This document shows, piece after piece, positions 1-5,714 of a stretch of DNA of 5,723 bases. The position numbers and the translations under genes were made by a program. The stretch lies in NCBI GenBank assembly GCA_002344075.1, contig DDTM01000043.1, positions 1-5,723 of the forward strand, given 5' to 3'. The notes under the pieces are model-generated. The model did no database searches, was not told where the DNA came from, and was given only the letters and a program-made list of their open reading frames with translations. The stretch's first letter is position 1, and every line of letters starts with the position of its first letter. This DNA is from Bacteroidetes bacterium UBA2364 (GTDB lineage: Bacteria; Bacteroidota; Rhodothermia; Rhodothermales; UBA2364).

Positions 1-90
1 ACCGATATGTCGTTTGATAAATCCATGAACCAATTGATTGCACCAAAACAAATTTACATAGACTTTGGTTCCATGCCTAAGTTTTTATAG
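1..90 (+). CDS. Possible 3' end of a gene entering from the left (unidentified)
   Basis: The first reading frame is open from base 1 to a TAG stop at 88-90 and gives 29 residues, ending in ...IYIDFGSMPKFL. No family can be recognised from so short a tail. An open stretch of 30 codons is not rare by chance, even in AT-rich DNA. In its favour, it runs off the window edge, and an A/T-only hairpin (arms 105-111 and 117-123) lies just after the stop. If real, it is transcribed rightward, convergent with the glyA operon. The base composition (about a third GC) is lower than that of the confident genes. Confidence 0.22.
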   Translation, partial: TDMSFDKSMNQLIAPKQIYIDFGSMPKFL

Positions 91-223
91 TTTTTTCAAA
101 AAAATATTTTTACTTAAAAAATAGCAATATATCTGAAGATAAAGAATTATTTGTTTGGATTCAATAAAAATATAAGCCACTTCAAAAATCGGGATATATT
201 TACATTAATGAAATACGTATCCT

Positions 224-238
224 TATCCATGCTGCTAC
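224..238 (+). repeat. Direct repeat copy 1 (TATCCATGCTGCTAC)
   Basis: This 15-base sequence recurs as TATCCATGCGGCTAC at 612-626, with 14 of 15 bases identical, both copies on the plus strand and about 390 bases apart. Both lie in the gene-poor region. They do not flank a recognisable mobile element. Confidence 0.3.
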
Positions 239-389
239 TAATAATGTTTTTTTATCATATGGCCTAGTGCGTCATAAATATCTATTTGTACCTTCGACAG
301 GTTGGCTAGGGTAAACTTTATCGTTGCGATTGGATTTGCCAGGTTTGGATAAGCATTATTTGATAAAATACTTGTGACTATTTAGTTTG

Positions 390-454
390 GCCCTAATTCG
401 CAGGTTGCTTCAGAACACTGAAGGGGGCACAGCAATTATGTTCGAATTCAGGGC
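390..454. repeat. Nested imperfect inverted repeat, possible structured RNA
   Basis: Outer arms GCCCTAATTCG (390-400) and CGAATTCAGGGC (443-454) pair over 11 positions with a single bulged C at 449. Inside, TTG (405-407) can pair with CAA (433-435), and CTTCAG (408-413) pairs perfectly with CTGAAG (418-423) across the four-base loop AACA. The helices are properly nested and so give a single fold about 65 bases long. No T-run follows on the plus strand, so it is not an ordinary terminator. It does not match a tRNA, although GTTCGAATT (440-448) resembles a T-loop. What it does, or whether it is transcribed, cannot be told from the sequence. Confidence 0.4.
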
Positions 455-611
455 TTTATCAGTACTCGTAGAAAGCATCAACGCAATATTGTAATGAATT
501 TCGTGGGGTTTGCTGCACCGCTATACCTTATAATGCATCTTCGTGGGTTAAATAAGTACGAAAAACCATATAAACGACCAACAGCCAATTAGTTGGTATG
601 TTTGACCGTAC

Positions 612-626
612 TATCCATGCGGCTAC
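612..626 (+). repeat. Direct repeat copy 2 (TATCCATGCGGCTAC)
   Basis: Partner of the copy at 224-238, differing by one base (G for T at the tenth position). The structured element at 390-454 lies between the two copies. No terminal inverted repeats or transposase are visible around the pair. Confidence 0.3.
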
Positions 627-708
627 GGTAAAAGAGCTTGAGTTCAAAGTGTTTTTGACTTTTTTAGCGATTATTGTTTCCCGGATTAACCAACAACTTG
701 GGTTAAAT

Positions 709-743
709 AAAAAAAGCGCCCTCCATGAAAAGTGCGCTTTTTT
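709..743 (-). terminator. Intrinsic terminator of the glyA operon (bidirectional)
   Basis: AAAAAAGCGC (710-719) pairs perfectly with GCGCTTTTTT (734-743). After one mismatch, two further pairs (721-732 and 722-731) extend the stem, leaving a loop of about eight bases. Read on the minus strand, the hairpin begins about 20 bases past the glyA TAA stop and ends in a run of T. The stem is flanked by A on one side and T on the other, so it could also stop transcription coming rightward from the gene-poor region. Confidence 0.85.
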
Positions 744-762
744 GTATGTCTGTACCACACAC

Positions 763-2070
763 TTAAAAGGTGGTTAGGTCGTAGAGCGGGAAGCGGTGGC
801 AGAAATCATGCACTTCCGAGCGGACAGTATCTTGTACCGCCTCGTTCGCTGGATCCGAAAGTACCCGATCAATGAGTTCCACCAAATGAACAAAATCTGC
901 TTCCATCAACCCCCGTGTGGTCATGGCCGGAGACCCGATGCGAATGCCTGAAGTGACAAACGGGCTTTGGGTGTCGTAAGGGACCATATTTTTGTTTACG
1001 GTAATTTCGGCCTTTCCCAAGATTTCCTCTGCTTGCTTTCCAGTAATGTTTTTGTTGCGTAAATCAATAAGTATCAAATGATTATCGGTTCCTCCAGAGA
1101 CGAGGTTGTAGCCTTTTTCGAGGAAGGCATTTGCCATGGCCTGTGCATTCCGGATAACTTGTTCGCTGTATGTTTTGAATGAAGGTGCGAGGGCCTCTTT
1201 AAATGCAACGGCTTTTGCAGCAATAATGTGCATCAAAGGGCCGCCTTGTGTGCCCGGAAATACGGCAGAGTCCATCAATTCCGAGAGCATCTTCACCCGA
1301 CCTGTTTTAGGAGCCGTTTTGCCCAGCGTGTTCTCATGGTCGCGGCCAATGAGGATCATTCCACCACGAGGCCCACGCAAGGTTTTATGGGTTGTTGTCG
1401 TAACCACATGTGCATGGGGCAATGGATTTTGGAGAAGCCCAGCGGCAATAAGCCCCGCCGTATGCGCCATATCCATCCAGAGGAAAGCGCCCACTTCGTC
1501 GGCAATCTCGCGGAAGGCGGCATAGTCAAAGTCACGGGTGTAGGCACTTGCACCAATGGAGATCATCTTGGGCCGCACGGCACGCGCTTTTTCCCGCACT
1601 TTATCCATATTGATCCGACCAGCAAGCGAGCCGTCCTTTTCTACGCCATAGAACACGGCATTATACGTGATACCAGAAAAGTTTGCGGGACTACCGTGGG
1701 TTAGATGGCCGCCGTGTGCCAAATCTAAGCCCAGTAAGGTGTCTCCGGGCTGGAGCAAAGAAAGATAAACGGCAGCGTTTGCAGATGCACCGGAATGTGG
1801 TTGAACGTTCACCCAATCGGCGTTAAAGAGTTGTTTGGCACGGTTTCGGGCTAAATCTTCTACCACATCCACAAACTGGCATCCGCCATAGTACCGTTTT
1901 CCGGGCAAGCCCTCGGCATATTTATTGGTCATTACCGAGCCTGCGGCCTCCAACACGGCCAGTGAAACAAAATTTTCTGAAGCAATCAATTCTACCCCAT
2001 TGTTCTGGCGGTCAACTTCTTGTCCGATGGCCGCAAAAACTTCGGGGTCATTAAGGGGCAAATATTGCAT
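763..2070 (-). CDS. glyA: Serine hydroxymethyltransferase
   Basis: This cytosolic PLP enzyme converts serine and tetrahydrofolate to glycine and 5,10-methylene-tetrahydrofolate, the main entry to one-carbon metabolism. The 435-residue product is near the usual 410-435 and appears intact. Visible family motifs are IASENF (29-34), YAEGLPGKRYYGG (51-63), HSGASAN (92-98), the Asp200-Met-Ala-His203 PLP-contact segment, the Schiff-base lysine Lys229 within VVTTTTHKTLRGPRGG (222-237), FPGTQGG (271-277), and SGIRIGSPA with substrate-carboxylate Arg377. The ATG at 2070 places IASENF at the expected distance from the N terminus. No Shine-Dalgarno sequence precedes it. It is the last gene of the leftward operon, 44 bases after the small membrane protein gene, and is followed by a strong terminator. 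Function is secure from motifs. Confidence 0.98.
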   Translation of the reverse strand: MQYLPLNDPEVFAAIGQEVDRQNNGVELIASENFVSLAVLEAAGSVMTNKYAEGLPGKRYYGGCQFVDVVEDLARNRAKQLFNADWVNVQPHSGASANAAVYLSLLQPGDTLLGLDLAHGGHLTHGSPANFSGITYNAVFYGVEKDGSLAGRINMDKVREKARAVRPKMISIGASAYTRDFDYAAFREIADEVGAFLWMDMAHTAGLIAAGLLQNPLPHAHVVTTTTHKTLRGPRGGMILIGRDHENTLGKTAPKTGRVKMLSELMDSAVFPGTQGGPLMHIIAAKAVAFKEALAPSFKTYSEQVIRNAQAMANAFLEKGYNLVSGGTDNHLILIDLRNKNITGKQAEEILGKAEITVNKNMVPYDTQSPFVTSGIRIGSPAMTTRGLMEADFVHLVELIDRVLSDPANEAVQDTVRSEVHDFCHRFPLYDLTTF

Positions 2071-2114
2071 GTTTGCAAGGGTTTGAAATTAGGATTGGGG
2101 CGAAGATAGCCCAA

Positions 2115-2480
2115 TTAAGGGTGTAAATGTGGGTTGTTTTCGAGAAATTCGGGCCTTTCGAGCGGAATGAAATATCCACCAATCCCCAAAAATCGCCAAT
2201 TATGGCGTGCAAAGGCATCGGGTACTTGGAGGGTGAAAAAACTAAATAAGAAGTAGTTTTCACGTTGTACCAAACTTTCAGCCATCTGTCCCGCCAAGAC
2301 ACCGGCGAGATCCTGTATAAGGCCACTCATAGAGTTGTCCGGCAATTGGGCACGCTCACGGAAGAATTTTTCCACCATATCCCGCGAAAACGTCCGGAAT
2401 TCAGTTTCATCCGGATTGGTGTAGGCCAGATAGCCCACAAGGGCGAATAAAGCGATTAAAAAAAAGTACCGGCGTTTCAT
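2115..2480 (-). CDS. Small membrane-anchored protein, DUF4359-like
   Basis: A 121-residue protein of unknown function. An N-terminal KRR precedes one hydrophobic helix (about residues 5-20), followed by TNPDETEF (21-28), an arrangement that suggests a signal anchor with the rest outside the cytoplasm, or an uncleaved signal. The remainder has a charged helical stretch (about 29-75), then RENYFLFSFFTL (73-84) and RFLGIGGYFIPLERPEF (96-112). The early Asn-Pro, the REN-Y-LFS segment and the late LGIGG-F-PL segment resemble the DUF4359 family as I remember it, which has similar length and a single N-terminal helix; this is recall and not a search result. It starts 23 bases after the dapB stop and ends 44 bases before glyA, so it is very likely co-transcribed. 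No catalytic motif is visible. No Shine-Dalgarno sequence precedes the ATG. Confidence 0.82.
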   Translation of the reverse strand: MKRRYFFLIALFALVGYLAYTNPDETEFRTFSRDMVEKFFRERAQLPDNSMSGLIQDLAGVLAGQMAESLVQRENYFLFSFFTLQVPDAFARHNWRFLGIGGYFIPLERPEFLENNPHLHP

Positions 2481-2503
2481 GGTTGTATGTATAGGTTTAA
2501 GAA

Positions 2504-3241
2504 CTAATCTCCTAAAACGTCCTGTAAGGTAAATAAGCCGGATTTACCTTGTAACCACTCGGCGGCGCGAATCGCTCCGGAGGCAAAAACAGCCCGACTT
2601 TTTGCCTCGTGCCGAAACAGTAACTGTTCGTAGGGGCTATCAAATCCCACATAATGTTCCCCAAAAACATGCCCCACCCGCGTGGAAGTAACATGTAGGG
2701 CTGAGGAGGCTATGGTGCCGTGTTGCGCTTCCGTACTTAGATGTGTTTTACGGGAAAGACCCTCTAAGATGGTTTGAGCTAATTTTAGCGCGGTTCCAGA
2801 CGGGCTGTCCACTTTTCCTATATGGTGCCACTCGTGTACATAGGCATCAAACTCATTCAGGTGTTCTAAAGTTGGTAAAACAGCATTCAGGGCTTTTACC
2901 AAGAGGGCAACTCCCATCGAGAAATTGGGCGCATACAGGAGACCTATTTGTCCCTCTTCCACCCAGTCTTTCACTTTTTCCATTTCCTTGTACCAGCCCG
3001 TTGTGCCAATGACGGCATTAAACCCCCAAAGACAGTAACGGTGGATGTGGTCCATCACCACGGCAGGATGCGAAAAGTCTATAACCACGTCTGCCTCGTT
3101 CATGACCTCCATTTCGTGCTCGGTCAGCAAAGAGGTTTCGACATCAAAGCAAGCCACAAGGTCATGGCTTCCACCTTCTTTTAGTAGTAAAGCAATGGCT
3201 TGGCCCATACGTCCGGAGGCACCATTGAGCGCAATTTTCAT
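2504..3241 (-). CDS. dapB: 4-hydroxy-tetrahydrodipicolinate reductase
   Basis: DapB reduces 4-hydroxy-tetrahydrodipicolinate to tetrahydrodipicolinate in the diaminopimelate/lysine pathway, which supplies peptidoglycan and lysine. The N-terminal Rossmann domain carries GASGRMG (7-13), VIDFSHP (53-59), GTTG (79-82) and APNFSMG (104-110). The substrate domain has EWHHIGKVDSPSGTA (137-151). By alignment with E. coli EAHHRHKVDAPSGTA, His139 and Lys143 are the catalytic pair. FGEH (193-196) and the ending FASGAIRAAEWL (219-230) are also typical. At 245 residues it is the short form; the segment between the second strand and VIDFSHP is much reduced relative to E. coli (about 270). Asp33 at the end of the second strand (VACFD) suggests NADH may be accepted, which is an inference. 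It lies 42 bases after cdaA and 23 before the DUF4359-like gene. Confidence 0.97.
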   Translation of the reverse strand: MKIALNGASGRMGQAIALLLKEGGSHDLVACFDVETSLLTEHEMEVMNEADVVIDFSHPAVVMDHIHRYCLWGFNAVIGTTGWYKEMEKVKDWVEEGQIGLLYAPNFSMGVALLVKALNAVLPTLEHLNEFDAYVHEWHHIGKVDSPSGTALKLAQTILEGLSRKTHLSTEAQHGTIASSALHVTSTRVGHVFGEHYVGFDSPYEQLLFRHEAKSRAVFASGAIRAAEWLQGKSGLFTLQDVLGD

Positions 3242-3283
3242 GTGTTTTTGTAGCGTTTATCGTTGGTTAAATATTTATAAGAT

Positions 3284-4177
3284 TCACAGGATAGTGGGAG
3301 GCTCTGGCTCCTGATGTATTGATCCAATTCCTCGTTTGGTCCGTTTTTTAGCCGTTGGCTTGGCGGGAGTGTCTTCGTCCATGGTTCGGGTTTCGTCAGA
3401 AATCCGGTCGGGATCCAAAGAAATGGCCTTATGTAACTGATTGCGTAATTCAATCAAAGATAAATTGGTCATTAGTTTTCCGTTGTGCGCTGTCGAGATT
3501 TTCCCACGTTCTTCCGAGACTACAATGATAAACGCATCACTTTGTTCACAAAGCCCCATTGCAGACCGATGGCGCAGCCCCAGATTAGGGTTTAGTTCTC
3601 GGCTTGCCGAAACGGGTAAAATACACCGTACTGCCTCGATACGTCCGGACTGGATGATCATGGCGCCATCGTGCAACGGGCTGTTTTTCTGAAAGACGGC
3701 AATCAATAAATCGGGATTTACCTGCGATTGCAAGAGCGTTCCCGTTTCAATGTAGGTATCTAAAGGGGTAGAACGTCGGAATACAATGAGGGCCCCTGTT
3801 TTTTTTTGAGACATGTCTGCAACCGCTGTCAAGACATCTTCCACGATTTTGCTTTGGTCTGGAGGGCGAAAAAAGCGCTGAAGCCCAGTTGTTTGTCCCA
3901 GCATCAGCAATAGCCGACGTAGTTCCGGCTGGAATAACACGATGATACCCACCACAAAAACCTCGCTCAGGGTTCGGAATAAGAACCGTAGCATGGTCAT
4001 ATCTGCCGCTGTTACCAATACATCAAAAAAATATAACACGATAAGCCCCACAAAGACCTGAATGGCAATGGTGCGTTGCATTACCCGATACACGGTGTAA
4101 ATGAGCAAGGCCACTACCCCCACATCCAGAACGTCTATAAGGGTTACACGTAAAAAATATATTTCGAACAGTGTCAT
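3284..4177 (-). CDS. cdaA: Diadenylate cyclase CdaA (c-di-AMP synthase)
   Basis: This enzyme condenses two ATP into cyclic di-AMP at the inner membrane. Three hydrophobic segments (about residues 15-32, 37-57 and 69-83) are followed by the conserved FQPELRR (82-88), a short linker, and the DAC/DisA_N catalytic domain starting near GALIVFRR (128-135). The two catalytic signatures are intact: DGA (170-172, in SPLHDGAMII) and RHRSA (202-206, in LGLRHRSAMG); SEERG (221-225) is also typical. A hydrophilic tail (about 256-297) rich in Lys, Glu, Thr and Pro extends past the catalytic domain and is probably disordered. At 297 residues it is slightly longer than typical CdaA (about 270). No CdaR/YbbR gene is adjacent; dapB follows after 42 bases. 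A nine-A run encodes Gln124-Lys-Lys-Thr127 just before the catalytic domain. It is the first gene of the leftward operon. No Shine-Dalgarno sequence is visible. Confidence 0.96.
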   Translation of the reverse strand: MTLFEIYFLRVTLIDVLDVGVVALLIYTVYRVMQRTIAIQVFVGLIVLYFFDVLVTAADMTMLRFLFRTLSEVFVVGIIVLFQPELRRLLLMLGQTTGLQRFFRPPDQSKIVEDVLTAVADMSQKKTGALIVFRRSTPLDTYIETGTLLQSQVNPDLLIAVFQKNSPLHDGAMIIQSGRIEAVRCILPVSASRELNPNLGLRHRSAMGLCEQSDAFIIVVSEERGKISTAHNGKLMTNLSLIELRNQLHKAISLDPDRISDETRTMDEDTPAKPTAKKRTKRGIGSIHQEPEPPTIL

Positions 4178-4220
4178 GTGTTTCGATGTCTTGGGGCAGC
4201 TATGGGCTAAAAATAGGTAT

Positions 4221-4233
4221 GTAACACAGTTAA
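4221..4233. promoter_or_regulatory. Second, imperfect copy GTAAC-ACA-GTTAA of the palindrome
   Basis: GTAAC and GTTAA pair at four of five positions around a three-base centre, repeating the half-site of the perfect palindrome at 4292-4305. The two GTAAC half-sites start 72 bases apart, close to seven helical turns. It lies 44 bases upstream of the cdaA ATG, so the pair could affect either promoter. The three-base rather than two-base centre weakens the case. Confidence 0.25.
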
Positions 4234-4291
4234 AAAAAGTGTTTAGGCAATTTCACGAAACCCCCATTCCATTTATACTTGATTTTGGCAG

Positions 4292-4305
4292 AGTAACCCG
4301 TTACT
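4292..4305. promoter_or_regulatory. Perfect inverted repeat AGTAAC-CC-GTTACT, candidate operator
   Basis: Six-base arms are perfectly complementary around a two-base centre. The site lies 45 bases before the dehydrogenase ATG and just downstream of the TATACTTG promoter-like box (4274-4281), a position suited to a repressor. The matching regulator is not in this window. A hairpin role in the 5' leader is possible but the two-base loop is too tight, so protein binding to DNA fits better. This is inference. Confidence 0.4.
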
Positions 4306-4349
4306 TTCCTGTCTTTCCATCTACCAAGCCCCTTTAACCAAAACGAAAA

Positions 4350-5714
4350 ATGCCCTTTATTTCTATTAACCCCGCTACCGAGATCGTTCGAAAATCGTAT
4401 CCGACACTCACTTCGTCTGAACTTGAACAAAAGTTGCAACGTGCAGATCATGCCTTTCCGTCATATGCGCAGACTACCTTGGTACAACGGGCCAATTGGC
4501 TGATTCGGGCGGCAGAACTCTTGGAGGAGCGGGCTGAATACCTCGGACAGATTATGACGGAGGAAATGGGAAAGCCACTTGTTGCAGCCATTGCAGAAGC
4601 AAAAAAATGCGCGTCGGTGTGTCGGTATTATGCGGAAAATGGGGATCGTTTCCTAAAGCCTGTTACCATTGCCAGCGATGCCAGTCACTCCTATGTTGCA
4701 TACAGCCCTTTGGGTGCCATCTTAGGCATTATGCCTTGGAATTTCCCACTCTGGCAAGCGTTTCGTGCGTGTGTACCAACCATGATGGCAGGGAATGTGT
4801 TTCTCTTGAAACATGCTCCGAATACACCTGAATCGGCATACGAGATGGAAAAGTTGATGCTTGATGCGGGTTTCCCAGAAGGCACTTTCCAAAACCTATT
4901 TGTGGAAGTGGAGGCGGTAGCCGGCATCATTCAGGATCCGAGGGTTGCAGCAGTCACCCTCACGGGAAGCGTGGGGGCAGGACGATCTGTTGCACGATTG
5001 GCCGGAGAAGCGCTCAAAAAAACAGTACTCGAACTGGGGGGCAGCGATCCGTTTATCGTTTTGGAAGATGCCGATTTAGAGCTGGCGGCAGAGGTTGCGG
5101 TTTCTAGCCGATACCTTAACAGTGGACAGACGTGCATTGCGGCCAAGCGATTTATCATGGTAGCCTCGGTGGTCGAAGCCTTTACGGAAAAATTTCTAGA
5201 GCGAGTGAAGGCGCTTAAAGTGGGGAATCCGGTACAGCCTGATGTCACTATTGGGCCAATGGCGCGTGCAGATCTCCGTCAGCAACTTCACGACCAAGTG
5301 GTAAGGTCGGTGGCGGCAGGTGCAAAAATTTTGTGTGGTGGTTCCATGCCAACAGGGACTGGATTTTTCTATGAACCAACCGTTTTGGGTAATGTTCAGC
5401 CGGGTATGGCGGCCTTTGACGAAGAATTGTTCGGGCCAGTAGCGGCACTCGTGGTTGCAAAAGACGAAGCAGATGCTCTTTATCTTGCCAACCGGAGTGA
5501 CTATGGTTTGGGTGCCACTGTTTTCACAAACGATCTGCCGCGTGCAGAGTCTCTGGGGGCCAAAATCAATGCGGGCTGTGTCTTCATTAATGGCATGGTG
5601 AAAAGTGATCCTCGTTTACCCTTTGGGGGGATTAAACATAGCGGTTATGGCCGAGAACTATCGGAAATGGGGATTCACGAGTTTGTGAACGCCAAGACGG
5701 TCTGGGTGCGGTAA
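4350..5714 (+). CDS. NAD(P)-dependent succinate-semialdehyde dehydrogenase (Sad/YneI type)
   Basis: A cytosolic aldehyde dehydrogenase of 454 residues that oxidises an aldehyde, most likely succinate semialdehyde, to the acid, linking GABA or 4-hydroxybutyrate breakdown to the TCA cycle. Superfamily residues are all present: PWNFP with Asn131 (129-133), LLKHAPN with Lys154 (152-158), the cofactor loop GSVGAG (206-211), ELGGSDP with general base Glu228, GQTC with nucleophile Cys262, and EELFGP (358-363). The start ISINPAT (4-10), KHAPN rather than the usual KPAPE-type segment, LELGGSDPFIVL, the AAKRF after the catalytic Cys, and the ending GRELSEMGIHEF (434-445) all agree closely with E. coli Sad/YneI (about 460 residues) as recalled. 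Exact substrate and cofactor are inferred. It is divergent from cdaA, has no Shine-Dalgarno sequence, and ends nine bases before the window edge, so any operon partner downstream is unseen. Confidence 0.93.
   Translation: MPFISINPATEIVRKSYPTLTSSELEQKLQRADHAFPSYAQTTLVQRANWLIRAAELLEERAEYLGQIMTEEMGKPLVAAIAEAKKCASVCRYYAENGDRFLKPVTIASDASHSYVAYSPLGAILGIMPWNFPLWQAFRACVPTMMAGNVFLLKHAPNTPESAYEMEKLMLDAGFPEGTFQNLFVEVEAVAGIIQDPRVAAVTLTGSVGAGRSVARLAGEALKKTVLELGGSDPFIVLEDADLELAAEVAVSSRYLNSGQTCIAAKRFIMVASVVEAFTEKFLERVKALKVGNPVQPDVTIGPMARADLRQQLHDQVVRSVAAGAKILCGGSMPTGTGFFYEPTVLGNVQPGMAAFDEELFGPVAALVVAKDEADALYLANRSDYGLGATVFTNDLPRAESLGAKINAGCVFINGMVKSDPRLPFGGIKHSGYGRELSEMGIHEFVNAKTVWVR

Larger units (their letters stand above)
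91..708. other. Long AT-rich gene-poor region
   Basis: About 620 bases carry no convincing gene on either strand. GC is about 28% over 1-300 and about 40% over 301-720 by hand count, against roughly 50% in the operon to the right. Only very short frames occur: 208-267 (19 residues, signal-peptide-like), 438-494 (18 residues) and 494-592 (32 residues). A longer minus-strand frame at 528-758 runs through the glyA terminator and is not credible. The region also holds an imperfect inverted repeat (390-454), a hairpin at 686-706 (TTAACCAA against TTGGGTTAA, one bulge) and two short direct repeats. No tRNA cloverleaf was found. It may be a plain intergenic spacer, a decayed gene or an unrecognised RNA. 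Confidence 0.6.
4178..4349. promoter_or_regulatory. Divergent promoter region between cdaA and the aldehyde dehydrogenase gene
   Basis: These 172 bases separate two outward-facing starts, so both promoters should lie here. Rightward, TATACTTG (4274-4281) matches seven of eight positions of the Bacteroidota -7 consensus TAnnTTTG. Leftward, the minus strand over about 4207-4215 reads TATTTTTAG, which matches that consensus less well. Both assignments are by eye. Neither gene has a Shine-Dalgarno sequence; the dehydrogenase start is preceded by the A-rich AACCAAAACGAAAA. Two related inverted repeats (4221-4233 and 4292-4305) are listed separately. Confidence 0.55.

Noticed and set aside
390..454. 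tRNA or tmRNA suggested by GTTCGAATT at 440-448
   Set aside because: No acceptor stem, D-arm or anticodon arm can be placed around it, and the bases pair instead with 390-400.
528..758. Minus-strand frame of 76 residues left of glyA
   Set aside because: It runs straight through the strong glyA terminator (709-743), begins only a few bases past the glyA stop, and has no recognisable domain or start signal.
1136..1704. Overlapping plus-strand frames of 129 and 158 residues opposite glyA
   Set aside because: They are antisense to a motif-complete serine hydroxymethyltransferase and have no family-like features.
2071..2114. Glycine riboswitch or other leader before glyA
   Set aside because: The 44-base gap is too short and shows no conserved riboswitch core.
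2051..2326. Minus-strand frame of 91 residues overlapping the small membrane protein and the glyA start
   Set aside because: It is in another frame of the better supported 121-residue gene, which has a proper membrane anchor and operon spacing.
3268..3277. Palindrome TAAATATTTA in the cdaA-dapB gap, possible internal promoter or operator
   Set aside because: A ten-base A/T-only palindrome is expected by chance in AT-rich spacers, and no convincing paired upstream box is present.
4599..5022. Two A7 runs within the aldehyde dehydrogenase gene as slippage sites
   Set aside because: They encode ordinary Lys-Lys contexts, A7 is common at this composition, and no alternative frame of interest follows.
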